Shown in pieces: positions 44,463 to 52,085 of a DNA stretch of 64,000 nucleotides (its first letter is position 1; each line of letters starts with the position of its first letter). The DNA comes from Polyangiaceae bacterium (GTDB lineage: Bacteria; Myxococcota_A; Polyangia; Polyangiales; Polyangiaceae): the NCBI GenBank assembly GCA_020633205.1, contig JACKEB010000014.1, positions 496,001-560,000 of the forward strand, in the 5' to 3' direction. Under the pieces are notes generated by a model. The model saw only the letters and a program-made list of their open reading frames with translations, was not told the origin of the DNA and did no database searches. The position numbers and the translations under genes are program-made.

Positions 44463-44580
44463 GAACGGCGGCTCCCACGACCCGCGACGGGATGCCTCAG
44501 TCGTAGAGCGCGGCGGCTCCCACGACCCGCGACGGGATGCCTCAGTCGTAGAGCGCGGCGGCTCCCACGACCCGCGATGG
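44450..44580. repeat. 45-bp tandem repeat, ~2.9 copies, across the transglutaminase stop
   Basis: Copies start at 44450, 44495 and 44540 (CCTCAGTCGT..., then GGCGGCTCCCACGACC...). The first copy has TTGAGAA where the others have TAGAGCG, so copy one carries the gene's TGA stop and later copies a TAG at the equivalent place. The period is 15 codons. Confidence 0.9.
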
Positions 44581-44607
44581 GCGGGCTTGAATGGGGGTCG
44601 CTAGTTA

Positions 44608-44625
44608 AGTTACCGTGCGGTAACT
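44608..44625. terminator. Perfect 8-bp hairpin, possible terminator
   Basis: AGTTACCG-TG-CGGTAACT, with CTAG repeated on both outer sides. It lies ~145 bases past the transglutaminase stop. A terminator role is possible but there is no U run. Confidence 0.4.
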
Positions 44626-44825
44626 GGCTAGTCTCGGCCTTCGCTTGGAGCTTTGGATACGGAACGGCCTGCGCCTTCTACTGAAGAGCATCGTGAGGGC
44701 CCGCTGCGTGATCGTCCTCATTTCGGCTACGCTCACCCGCCTCTGCGCCCGCCCCCTGCGGGCCGTTCCGCCGCCTCCACAACTCCCTCGTATTTCCTGG
44801 GGTAAGGGCGCTTGGCGTCTCCCTA

Positions 44826-44920
44826 AGACTGAGCCGTCCGTTGCCTTGTCTGCCTTACGGTTCGGCGTTGCCTCGGGGAGACTGAGCCGTCCGTTGCCTT
44901 GTGCGCCTTACGGCTCGGCT
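44826..44920. repeat. Direct repeat, two copies of ~40 bp, 53 bp apart
   Basis: AGACTGAGCCGTCCGTTGCC begins at 44826 and again at 44879, both continuing TTGT-GCCTTACGG-TCGG with few changes. The second copy runs directly into the hairpin array. This looks like a degraded edge of the array. Confidence 0.8.
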
Positions 44921-45370
44921 CGGGGCTTCGCCCCATTGCCTCCGGTAGTGACTCATGGCGATTGGAGGCTGGCGGGCTTTTGGGTCTTGCCGGTTCGTGC
45001 ACTTTGCGTCTCGGCTCGGGGCTTCGCCCCATTGCCTCAGGCATTTGTGAACGTGACACGGCTCGGGGCTTCGCCCCATTGCCTTTGGCTTTTGTTGAAG
45101 TGATACGGCTCGGGGCTTCGCCCCATTGCCTCAGGCTTCCGGTTCGCGCACGAGTCACTTCGGCTCGGGGCTTCGCCCCATTGCCTTTGGCTTTGTGAAC
45201 GTGACACGGCTCGGGGCTTCGCCCCATTGCCTCAGGCTTTCGGTTCGCGCACGAGTCACTTCGGCTCGGGCTTCGCCCATTGCCTCAGGCTTTCGGTTCG
45301 CGCACGAGTCACTTCGGCTCGGGGCTTCGCCCCATTGCCTTTGGCTTTTGTTGCTCGGGGCTTGGGCCCG
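44911..45370. repeat. Array of eight GGGGCTTCGCCCC hairpins plus one decayed copy
   Basis: Core hairpins at 44922, 45018, 45065, 45112, 45167, 45213, 45268 (shortened to GGGCTTCGCCC) and 45321; a decayed copy is near 45356. Each is preceded by CGGCTC and followed by ATTGCCT. Two spacer kinds alternate: ~34 nt (TTTGGCTTTTGTTG-type) and ~42 nt (GGTTCGCGCACGAGTCACTT-type), giving start spacings of 46-47 or 53-55. Non-coding by appearance, though several frames stay open. Confidence 0.9.
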
Positions 45371-45439
45371 TTGCCTTCGGCTTCCGGGCCTTTGGCTTTT
45401 GGAAGGGGATGGCGGCACAGAGGTTGCTTAGTGCGCCGT

Positions 45440-46114
45440 ATGGCTCGACATCCTCGCTCCCAGGCGTCGCGCGTGCGTGCGCCGTTCGTGATCACTGCCA
45501 GCTTGGCACTTTTGGCTCCTGCGTGCGGCGGAACGGCAAGCGGTGGTGAGGGCGGGGCTGGAGGCACCGCAGGAACCAGTGGTGCGGGAGGCAGCGGCGG
45601 TGCATCGTCAGGTTGCCCGACTTCGCTGCCCGACGATGGCACAAGCTGTGCCGTTGGCGCGAAGGATTGCTACTACGACCGCTGCGGCGCTGAGGGGCTG
45701 AGCGATCTCGTCGCGAGCTGCAGCGCGGGGAAGTGGGAGGTGCGTGAGGGCGGCACCTGCAACCCTCCGCCGCCGCCTGAGGAGTGCCCTGCGACCGAGC
45801 CGACCACGGGCGGCTATTGCAACGTCCCGGCGGACCAGTACTGCAGCTATCCCACAAGCGAGTGCTGCCCCGACGTGCAGGCGCGTTGTGTGGACTACAC
45901 TTGGGATGTTTCGGTCTCGAGTTGCAACCCGCCGCCACCACCTGCTTGCCCGGAGGAAATGCCGGAGGACGGAAGCTCGTGCGCTCCCGCCGATGTGTGC
46001 GGCTACACGGTGCAGTATTGCAACTATGGGACGTGCACCGAGGGTGGCTCGAGCGGATTTACGGCGTACTGCGACGGTACGACCTGGTCGGTTGATATCT
46101 GCAAAGGCCTTTGA
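45440..46114 (+). CDS. Cysteine-rich lipoprotein with three repeat modules
   Basis: 224 aa from the ATG at 45440 (GTG at 45431 in frame). Signal ASLALLAPAC ends in a lipobox, then a Gly/Ala/Thr linker. The body holds three related ~60-residue modules beginning CPTSLPDDGTSC, CPATEPTTGGYC and CPEEMPEDGSSC, the first two closing in a CNPPPPP junction and the third ending at CKGL. About eight cysteines per module point to disulfide knots. Probably a surface adhesin or binding protein; no named domain. It begins ~70 bases after the hairpin array. Confidence 0.75.
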   Translation: MARHPRSQASRVRAPFVITASLALLAPACGGTASGGEGGAGGTAGTSGAGGSGGASSGCPTSLPDDGTSCAVGAKDCYYDRCGAEGLSDLVASCSAGKWEVREGGTCNPPPPPEECPATEPTTGGYCNVPADQYCSYPTSECCPDVQARCVDYTWDVSVSSCNPPPPPACPEEMPEDGSSCAPADVCGYTVQYCNYGTCTEGGSSGFTAYCDGTTWSVDICKGL

Positions 46115-46153
46115 TGGCTAGGCTTCGGGGCGTGTTCGGGGTAACGGCGGAGT

Positions 46154-48004
46154 ATGTCCGCCGCGGTAGAACAGGCAGAGAACCGGGTCGAAAGTGAAAA
46201 CGCTGGGGAGTTTCCGCCCCTTGATCTGGTCGCGCCTCAGCTGACGATTCGCGCCGTCTTGACCGGTATGGTGCTCGGCGGGCTGTTGTCCTTCTGCAAC
46301 ATCTACAGCGGGCTCAAGATCGGCTGGAGCTTCAACATGTCGGTCACCGCCGCGCTGTTGTCGTTTGGCTTCTGGCAGGGCCTGCATGCGCTGTTCAAGA
46401 CCAGGCGCTGGGGGTTGCTGGAGAACAACATCAACCAAACGGCTGCGTCCGCGGCGGCTTCGATTGCTTCCGCGGGGTTGGTTGCCGCGATCCCGGCGCT
46501 CACCCTGATCAATGGCTACCAGTGGACCTATTGGGTGCTCGTGGTCTGGACCTTTGCCGTGAGCGTGCTCGGCGTGACGGTGGCTATTGGGCTCCGACGT
46601 CAGTTCTTGCTGGTCGATCGACTACCGTTTCCGTTCGGTATCGCTACCGCAAGCACCGTGAAAGAAATGTACGCCAAGGGGCGTGAAGCCGTGCTGCGCG
46701 TGCTTGCCCTGATCAGCGCAGGCGTCGTCGCAGCGGCGCTCAAGTTGATGGTCGATCTGCTGAAGGTGCCGAAGCTGCCAATTCCGGGATCCTTTGCAGC
46801 CAAGGGGGCACTCGCCAAGGGCGGCGCCAGCAAGCTCTCGTTCTACAACCTAGGTTTTGCTCTCGATCCTTCGCTGTTGCTGTTCGCGATGGGCGGCATC
46901 ATGGGTTTCCGTGCTGGTGTTTCCGTGTTGCTTGGTGCGCTGGTCGCCTGGGGCGCGCTTGGTCCGTACGCCCTCGAGCAGGGCTGGGCAGAGCCGGGCA
47001 AGGCTGGGGCGACTTGGTTCTCGACAGTAAACAAGTGGATGCTCTGGCCCGGCGTCGCGTTGATGGTCACCTGCTCACTGACCTCCTTCGCCTTCTCTTG
47101 GCGCGCCGTCCTGCGGGCGTTGACTGGAGCGCGTCGCGCCGCGGGTGACGCGCCCGCGGAGGACTCGAGTCACGATGTGCCGACCCGAGCGTTGATTGGC
47201 GCCATCCTGGCCGCACTGCTGCTCGCGACGTTTACCCAGGTCAGCCTGTTCGGGATCGTGCTCTGGGCGGCGGTGCTTGGTGTTGGCCTGACGTTCGTGC
47301 TCGCGATCGTTTCCGCGCGGGTGTCCGGGGAGACGGGGCTTGCCCCCGTGGGACCAATGGGCAAGGTGACCCAGCTGTTCTTCGGAATCATCACGCCGGG
47401 GAACGCCGCGGCGAACCTGATGGCCGCCAACGTCACGGGCGGCTCGGCGAGTCAATGTGCGGACTTGCTCCACGACATGAAGACCGGGTTGCTCATCGGT
47501 GCTTCCCCACGCTTTCAGGCGGTTGCGCAGGTGTTCGGTGTGCTAGCCGGTTCGCTCGCGGGCAGCTGGGCGTATTTGATCATCATGCCGAACCCACAGG
47601 CGCAGCTGCTGACCGAGGAGTGGCCTGCTCCAGCTGTTGCCGCGTGGAAAGCCGTGGCGGAGATCTTCGCCAAAGGACTCGAGACCATGCCAAAGGGGGC
47701 GATCGGGGCCATGCTGATCGCCGGTGCGCTCGGGATCCTGCTTGCGATCTTGGAGAAACAGAAGGCCAAGTGGGCCAAGTTCGTGCCCTCGCCGGCGAGC
47801 ATCGGTATCGCGATGGTGATCCCGGCGTACTACTCCGTCTCCATGTTCCTTGGCTCCGCTGTGGCGCTGCTTCTGACTCGCAGCGTGCCCAATTGGTCCG
47901 CGCGTTTCCTGATCGTGGTCGCCTCAGGTTTGGTGGCTGGGGAGAGCCTGGCCGGCGTTGGTTTGGCCATCAGCGAGACGCTGAAGTTCGCTGCTGGTCG
48001 TTGA
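46154..48004 (+). CDS. Oligopeptide transporter, OPT family
   Basis: 616 aa with about 14 hydrophobic spans (for example ALLSFGFWQGLHALF and VALMVTCSLTSFAFSW). OPT-family landmarks: ILTLINGY-type stretch (ALTLINGYQWTYW), LPFPFGIATASTVKEMY, and NAAANLMAANVTGGSASQCADLLHDMKTG, which are typical of the bacterial branch (TIGR00733-like). It imports oligopeptides or metal chelates with protons across the inner membrane. There is no peptidase or regulator adjacent. The start gives MSAAVEQAEN with a cytosolic N-terminus. Confidence 0.9.
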   Translation: MSAAVEQAENRVESENAGEFPPLDLVAPQLTIRAVLTGMVLGGLLSFCNIYSGLKIGWSFNMSVTAALLSFGFWQGLHALFKTRRWGLLENNINQTAASAAASIASAGLVAAIPALTLINGYQWTYWVLVVWTFAVSVLGVTVAIGLRRQFLLVDRLPFPFGIATASTVKEMYAKGREAVLRVLALISAGVVAAALKLMVDLLKVPKLPIPGSFAAKGALAKGGASKLSFYNLGFALDPSLLLFAMGGIMGFRAGVSVLLGALVAWGALGPYALEQGWAEPGKAGATWFSTVNKWMLWPGVALMVTCSLTSFAFSWRAVLRALTGARRAAGDAPAEDSSHDVPTRALIGAILAALLLATFTQVSLFGIVLWAAVLGVGLTFVLAIVSARVSGETGLAPVGPMGKVTQLFFGIITPGNAAANLMAANVTGGSASQCADLLHDMKTGLLIGASPRFQAVAQVFGVLAGSLAGSWAYLIIMPNPQAQLLTEEWPAPAVAAWKAVAEIFAKGLETMPKGAIGAMLIAGALGILLAILEKQKAKWAKFVPSPASIGIAMVIPAYYSVSMFLGSAVALLLTRSVPNWSARFLIVVASGLVAGESLAGVGLAISETLKFAAGR

Positions 48005-48021
48005 TGCAGCTCCCATTCGGC

Positions 48022-48037
48022 TTTTTTGGGGGTGAGG
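48022..48037 (-). repeat. 16-bp motif, copy 3
   Basis: Minus-strand copy between the OPT stop and the VWA start; the plus strand reads TTTTTTGGGGGTGAGG. A 13-bp partial match (TTTGGGGGTGAGG) is at 35547-35559. Confidence 0.85.
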
Positions 48038-48118
48038 GGAGCTGCGAGATCGCCGTCGGAGACTGCTGGAATGCCGTACAGCATGTCCAAGCCCGATGTG
48101 GCACATTCGGGGGAGCCC

Positions 48119-49360
48119 ATGAGTGATCTGATCGTCCCCTTCCTCTACGAACTCCGGAACAAGCGCTTGAAGGTGGGCACCCAGGAGGCCGTGCAGCTCG
48201 CTCGAGCGATGCGCCTTGGGTTGCACAACCACACTCTGGATGGGTTCTACTACTTGGCGCGCTCGCTGATGGTGCACAACGAGGCGGATCTGGATCGCTT
48301 CGACGAGGCGTTCCTCGCGCACTTCAAGGGCATCGTGGTGGAGACCCAAGAGCTGATCAATCAGCTCGAGGAGTGGCTGAAGGATCCGAAGATCCTCGAG
48401 ACGTTGACCGACGAGCAACGCGAGGCACTGCAGGAGCTGTCCAGCGAAGAGCTTCAGCGCATGCTGGAGGACCGCCTGCGAGAGCAGAAGAAGCGCCACG
48501 AGGGTGGGAGCAAGTGGATCGGCACTGGGGGCACGAGCCCGTTTGGAACCGGCGGTCAGCATCCGTCCGGAATCAGCATGCGCGCTCAAGGCCAGAAGGG
48601 GCACGGCGGTAAGGGCGCGATGGGCATGGCGGACGCACGTAAGTACCGTCCGTATCGCTCGGATCTAGTGCTCGACGTGCGGCAAATCGAAGTCGCTCTG
48701 CGCAAGCTCAAGAACTACAGCCGTGAAGGGCTGGAGGAAGAGCTCGACATGGAGGCTACCATCGACGCCACCGCCAAGAACTTTGGCGAGCTGGAGATCG
48801 TGCTCAGGCGGCCCAAGAAGAGCAACGTGCGCGTGCTCTTGCTGATGGACGTGGGCGGGTCGATGGACCCATTTGCTCAGACGGTGAGTCAGCTCTTCAG
48901 CGCGGCGAAGCGCGCGTCCAACTTCCGCGAGGTGAAGGCGTATTACTTCCACAACGCGGTGTACGGGCGCGTCTTCAGCACGGAGAACCTGATGGACCCC
49001 ATCGCGCTGCCGGATCTGCTAGATACGCTAAATTCCCGGTGGAAAGTGATCCTGGTTGGCGATGCGGCGATGGCTCCGGGGGAATTGCTTGGCTCGGGAC
49101 CCTGGGGGTCGCCTTACGGCCTGAACACGTTTGGTGAAGGCCCGACGGGGCTCGACTGGTTCGCGCACATCGCGGACAAATTCGATCACTCCGTGTGGCT
49201 GAATCCGGATCCACCTCGCTACTGGGGCGGCGGTACGTGCAAGGCAATCGGCGCTGTGTTTCCCATGTTCCACCTCACCCTAGAGGGGCTAACGGAGGCC
49301 ATGGCGCGCTTGTCCAAGGGTGCCGTCGTAGCGTCCCATCACCACACCGTAGGCCGCTAA
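48119..49360 (+). CDS. VWA-domain protein, CoxE-like
   Basis: 413 aa from the ATG at 48119 with a GGGGGAG ribosome site four bases upstream. Residues 1-130 are helical (LYELRNKRLKVGTQEAVQLARAMRLGL...), the ~130-170 stretch is Gly-rich, and the C-terminal ~200 residues hold a VWA domain whose MIDAS motif reads LLMDVGGSMDPF (DxGxS rather than DxSxS). Similar proteins (COG3552/COG3825-type) usually sit beside a MoxR-type AAA ATPase and act as metal-insertion chaperones. None is seen here. Downstream of OPT by ~115 bases, with one copy of the 16-bp motif in between. Confidence 0.82.
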   Translation: MSDLIVPFLYELRNKRLKVGTQEAVQLARAMRLGLHNHTLDGFYYLARSLMVHNEADLDRFDEAFLAHFKGIVVETQELINQLEEWLKDPKILETLTDEQREALQELSSEELQRMLEDRLREQKKRHEGGSKWIGTGGTSPFGTGGQHPSGISMRAQGQKGHGGKGAMGMADARKYRPYRSDLVLDVRQIEVALRKLKNYSREGLEEELDMEATIDATAKNFGELEIVLRRPKKSNVRVLLLMDVGGSMDPFAQTVSQLFSAAKRASNFREVKAYYFHNAVYGRVFSTENLMDPIALPDLLDTLNSRWKVILVGDAAMAPGELLGSGPWGSPYGLNTFGEGPTGLDWFAHIADKFDHSVWLNPDPPRYWGGGTCKAIGAVFPMFHLTLEGLTEAMARLSKGAVVASHHHTVGR

Positions 49361-49397
49361 GCTAGCCAGGCCGCGGAGCGCGCATCCAGCAAGCTGA

Positions 49398-50039
49398 TTA
49401 GGGTGCGGATGGCGCAGGCGGGGCAGCATCGCTGGCGGCGGGCGCGGATGGCTCAGCTGGGATAACGGTGCCCGGTAAGATGGGTGTCGGCGGGATCGGG
49501 CTCAGGCCCTGGGGTACCGGCACTTGCTTCTCGTGCTCGCGAACGTGCTTCGCGATCGCCTCTACCGGTTTGCTGAGGTCGATGTCCTGGAAGAAGTAAG
49601 GGCCGGGGCGTTCGTTGGTCGCGGTGAGCGAGTAACGCTCTGACTGAGCCATCGTACCAACCTGCACACCTAGCTGGACTTGGGTAACGAAGAGCGCGTT
49701 TGGACGTACGACTTCGACGCGGATGGCGTTGTCCGCGACGCGAATGCCTCGCACTTTCCAGCCTTCGCCGAGGTCGTCGCCGCGCTTGAGGCCAAGGAGT
49801 GCGGCCGCATCCGCTGGAGGGTCGCCACGGTTTTCCGTGGGGAACCAGTGGTCGAGTAGGAGGAGATTGAACTCGTCCTTGGTCATCTGCGTGACGCTTG
49901 GCGCCGGCGCCGCTTGCTCGGAGCCGGGCTTCACCTTCATGAGCAGGAAGATCACGGCAACGCCCACCACGACTGCCAGAGCCAGTCGGAGGGGGACTTT
50001 CGAGTCGTTCGGGGTCGGGCCTTGCTTGGCTTCGCTCAA
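49398..50039 (-). CDS. Membrane-anchored protein of unknown function, paired with MCP
   Basis: 213 aa. One membrane span (LRLALAVVVGVAVIFLLMK), an Ala/Pro-rich stretch, then a ~130 residue domain (FNLLLLDHWFPTENRGDPPADAAALLGLKRGDDLGEGWKVRGIRVADNAIRVEVVRP) and a Pro/Ala-rich disordered tail. The periplasmic domain is not recognised. It starts only two bases after the MCP stop, so the two are cotranscribed and probably work together, perhaps as sensor partner to an MCP that lacks its own sensing domain (inference). Confidence 0.62.
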   Translation of the reverse strand: MSEAKQGPTPNDSKVPLRLALAVVVGVAVIFLLMKVKPGSEQAAPAPSVTQMTKDEFNLLLLDHWFPTENRGDPPADAAALLGLKRGDDLGEGWKVRGIRVADNAIRVEVVRPNALFVTQVQLGVQVGTMAQSERYSLTATNERPGPYFFQDIDLSKPVEAIAKHVREHEKQVPVPQGLSPIPPTPILPGTVIPAEPSAPAASDAAPPAPSAP

Positions 50040-50040
50040 A

Positions 50041-51834
50041 TCACTTCACCAGCTGCTGCAGATGCTTGGTGTTGTCTAGCAGCTCCTTGAGCGCAACGTC
50101 CTGACGACGCGCGGCTTCTTCGATCTGGGTGGCTGCGGCGAGCGCTGCTTCTGAACCGCGTGCCTGCTGGCGGTGAGAGACGTTCAGCTGGTTGACCATG
50201 TTGCTGATGTTCTCGATCGCCTGAGTGATCTGCCGCCCACCGCGGGTCTGCTCCTGGCTGGAACGCTCCACTTGCTGGCTGATCGTGCGCATCTTCTCGC
50301 CGCTCTTCATGATCAGTTCGGAGCCGCGTGCCTGCTGGGCGGTCGCTGCTGCGATCTGCTGCACCGTCTCTGCGATGCGGCCGATAGCGTCAGTGACCTG
50401 CTTGCTGCCCTTGGCCTGCTCGACAGTGGCGCGTGCGATGGCGCGCACCATGTTCGTGCTCTTCTGGGAGCTCTCAAGGATCTTCTTCAGTGCGCGCTCG
50501 GCCTCGTTGCTGACCTCGACGCCTCGATCAACGTTCTGCGCGCCGCGTTCCACCGCTTGAATTGCGTTCTTGCTCTCCGCCTGAATCGTCTTGATGAGAT
50601 CGGCGATCTCCTTGGTGCTGGCACCAGCGCGCTCAGCGAGGTCCTTGATTTCATCCGCGACGACAGCAAAGCCCTTGCCGTGCTCGCCGGCCTGCGCGGC
50701 AATGATGGCCGCGTTGAGCGCCAGCAGGTTGGTCTGTTCGGCGACTTCGTCGATCACGTTGAGGATCTGACCGATCGCGTCGATGCGTGAACCGAGGTTC
50801 GAGATCACCGCCACAGCCTCCTGGCTGCTCTCTTTGATGCGGTAGATTTCGCCGATCGTCTTGAGGATCGACTCGGCGCCGCGCTCGGCGTCCTGAGCCA
50901 CTTCTTCGGACAAGCGCGCCGTCTCGTTGGCGTTCGACTGCACTTGATCGATGGACACGTCCATCTCGTTCATGCTCGAGCTGGTTTCCTCAGCGGTGAG
51001 CGAGAGTGCGTCGACGTTCTTGGCGACCTCCTTGATGGAGTACGCCATCTCTTCGATCGAGGCGACGGTCTCACGCACGCTCGCGCCAAGCTCGCCGATG
51101 TTCTCCGCGACTTCGTCGTTGGTCGCCGTCATCTCGAGGATACTCGAGCTGCTCTCTTCGGCGCTGCCCGCCAGCACCTCCACGTGCTGGGCGATCTCGC
51201 GGAGGTTCGAGGTCACTTCCTTGATGTGTGCTCCGGCTTGCTCGGAACTGTCGAGCTGGTGAACCACACCCTCTGACAGCATGTTCACGGCTTCGGCGAG
51301 AGCTTGCGCGGCGGTCTGTGCCTCTTGCACCCGGCGGCTCCAAGAGGCGTGCTCGTCCTGCAACACGGCGAGCTCTGCCTGGAGCTCCTCGAGCTCTTCG
51401 GGGTTCGCGGCGGGAGCTTTCCGCAGGGATTCAATTTCCGCGTCGCGCTCCGTCAGCGCGCGGTTCTGCCGCTCGATTTGCTTCTGCAGGTCCCGGGTCT
51501 TTTCATCCGTGCCGGATTCCAGCTCCTTCACTCGGTCTTTCGCGTCGCTGATCGTCTCGACCAGCGTGCCAAGCTCCTCGTAGAGCGCCGCCACGGCATC
51601 CGGTGCGCCCTCAGGCGCGCTCACGGATTTGCCCATGCCAGCGCGCCGGATCGCGTTGCGAATGCCATCGAGCTTCGGTCCGCCCGCCGCTCCGCTGAAC
51701 AGCAACGCCGCAACACCACCTGCTCCAGCGATCACCGCTGCGGTCATGGCGTTGTCCTTGCCCACGAGGACGCCGATCACGGCGGCGATTACCACCAACA
51801 AAAGTCCGAGAAGCTGGCGCTGAGAGAGTGTCAT
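50041..51834 (-). CDS. Methyl-accepting chemotaxis protein without periplasmic sensor domain
   Basis: 597 aa. Two tight N-terminal membrane spans (residues ~8-26 and ~30-48) leave only a ~3-residue loop outside, so there is no classical ligand domain. Residues ~85-190 are coiled coil; the rest is a long signalling domain with helical heptads. The tip (362-400) reads EVAEQTNLLALNAAIIAAQAGE... where E. coli receptors have AAIEAARAGE, so two conserved charges are changed. It may sense membrane state or depend on the downstream 49398 gene. No cheA, cheW or frz genes are in the window. Confidence 0.9.
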   Translation of the reverse strand: MTLSQRQLLGLLLVVIAAVIGVLVGKDNAMTAAVIAGAGGVAALLFSGAAGGPKLDGIRNAIRRAGMGKSVSAPEGAPDAVAALYEELGTLVETISDAKDRVKELESGTDEKTRDLQKQIERQNRALTERDAEIESLRKAPAANPEELEELQAELAVLQDEHASWSRRVQEAQTAAQALAEAVNMLSEGVVHQLDSSEQAGAHIKEVTSNLREIAQHVEVLAGSAEESSSSILEMTATNDEVAENIGELGASVRETVASIEEMAYSIKEVAKNVDALSLTAEETSSSMNEMDVSIDQVQSNANETARLSEEVAQDAERGAESILKTIGEIYRIKESSQEAVAVISNLGSRIDAIGQILNVIDEVAEQTNLLALNAAIIAAQAGEHGKGFAVVADEIKDLAERAGASTKEIADLIKTIQAESKNAIQAVERGAQNVDRGVEVSNEAERALKKILESSQKSTNMVRAIARATVEQAKGSKQVTDAIGRIAETVQQIAAATAQQARGSELIMKSGEKMRTISQQVERSSQEQTRGGRQITQAIENISNMVNQLNVSHRQQARGSEAALAAATQIEEAARRQDVALKELLDNTKHLQQLVK

Positions 51835-52085
51835 GTGGCGAGTTGCTGACGATTGAGGGAGGCCGTGTCGCCCTCGATGGCTCCGATGGGCTGCCCTATG
51901 GGCACTGGCAATGTCGACGGTTCCAGGCGAAGCGCACTTAAGTCACGCGATCGCGGCTAGGCTCAAGGGACGGACAGAGTATTGGGCCCCCTGCTGGCAA
52001 ACAAGAATCTTGGAGCGAGGGAGAATTTCAGCGACTTCGCGAAACCGTAGCGAACTCCGGGTGGGGGCGCAGATGTACAGTGGTG

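Noticed and set aside
44911..45370. CRISPR-like array
   Set aside because: Regularly spaced palindromic units, but only two spacer sequences that are themselves repeated, and no cas genes nearby.
44899..45431. Several open reading frames through the hairpin array on both strands
   Set aside because: Openness comes from the GC-rich repeat lacking stops in several frames; the translations are the same repeat peptide in different frames.
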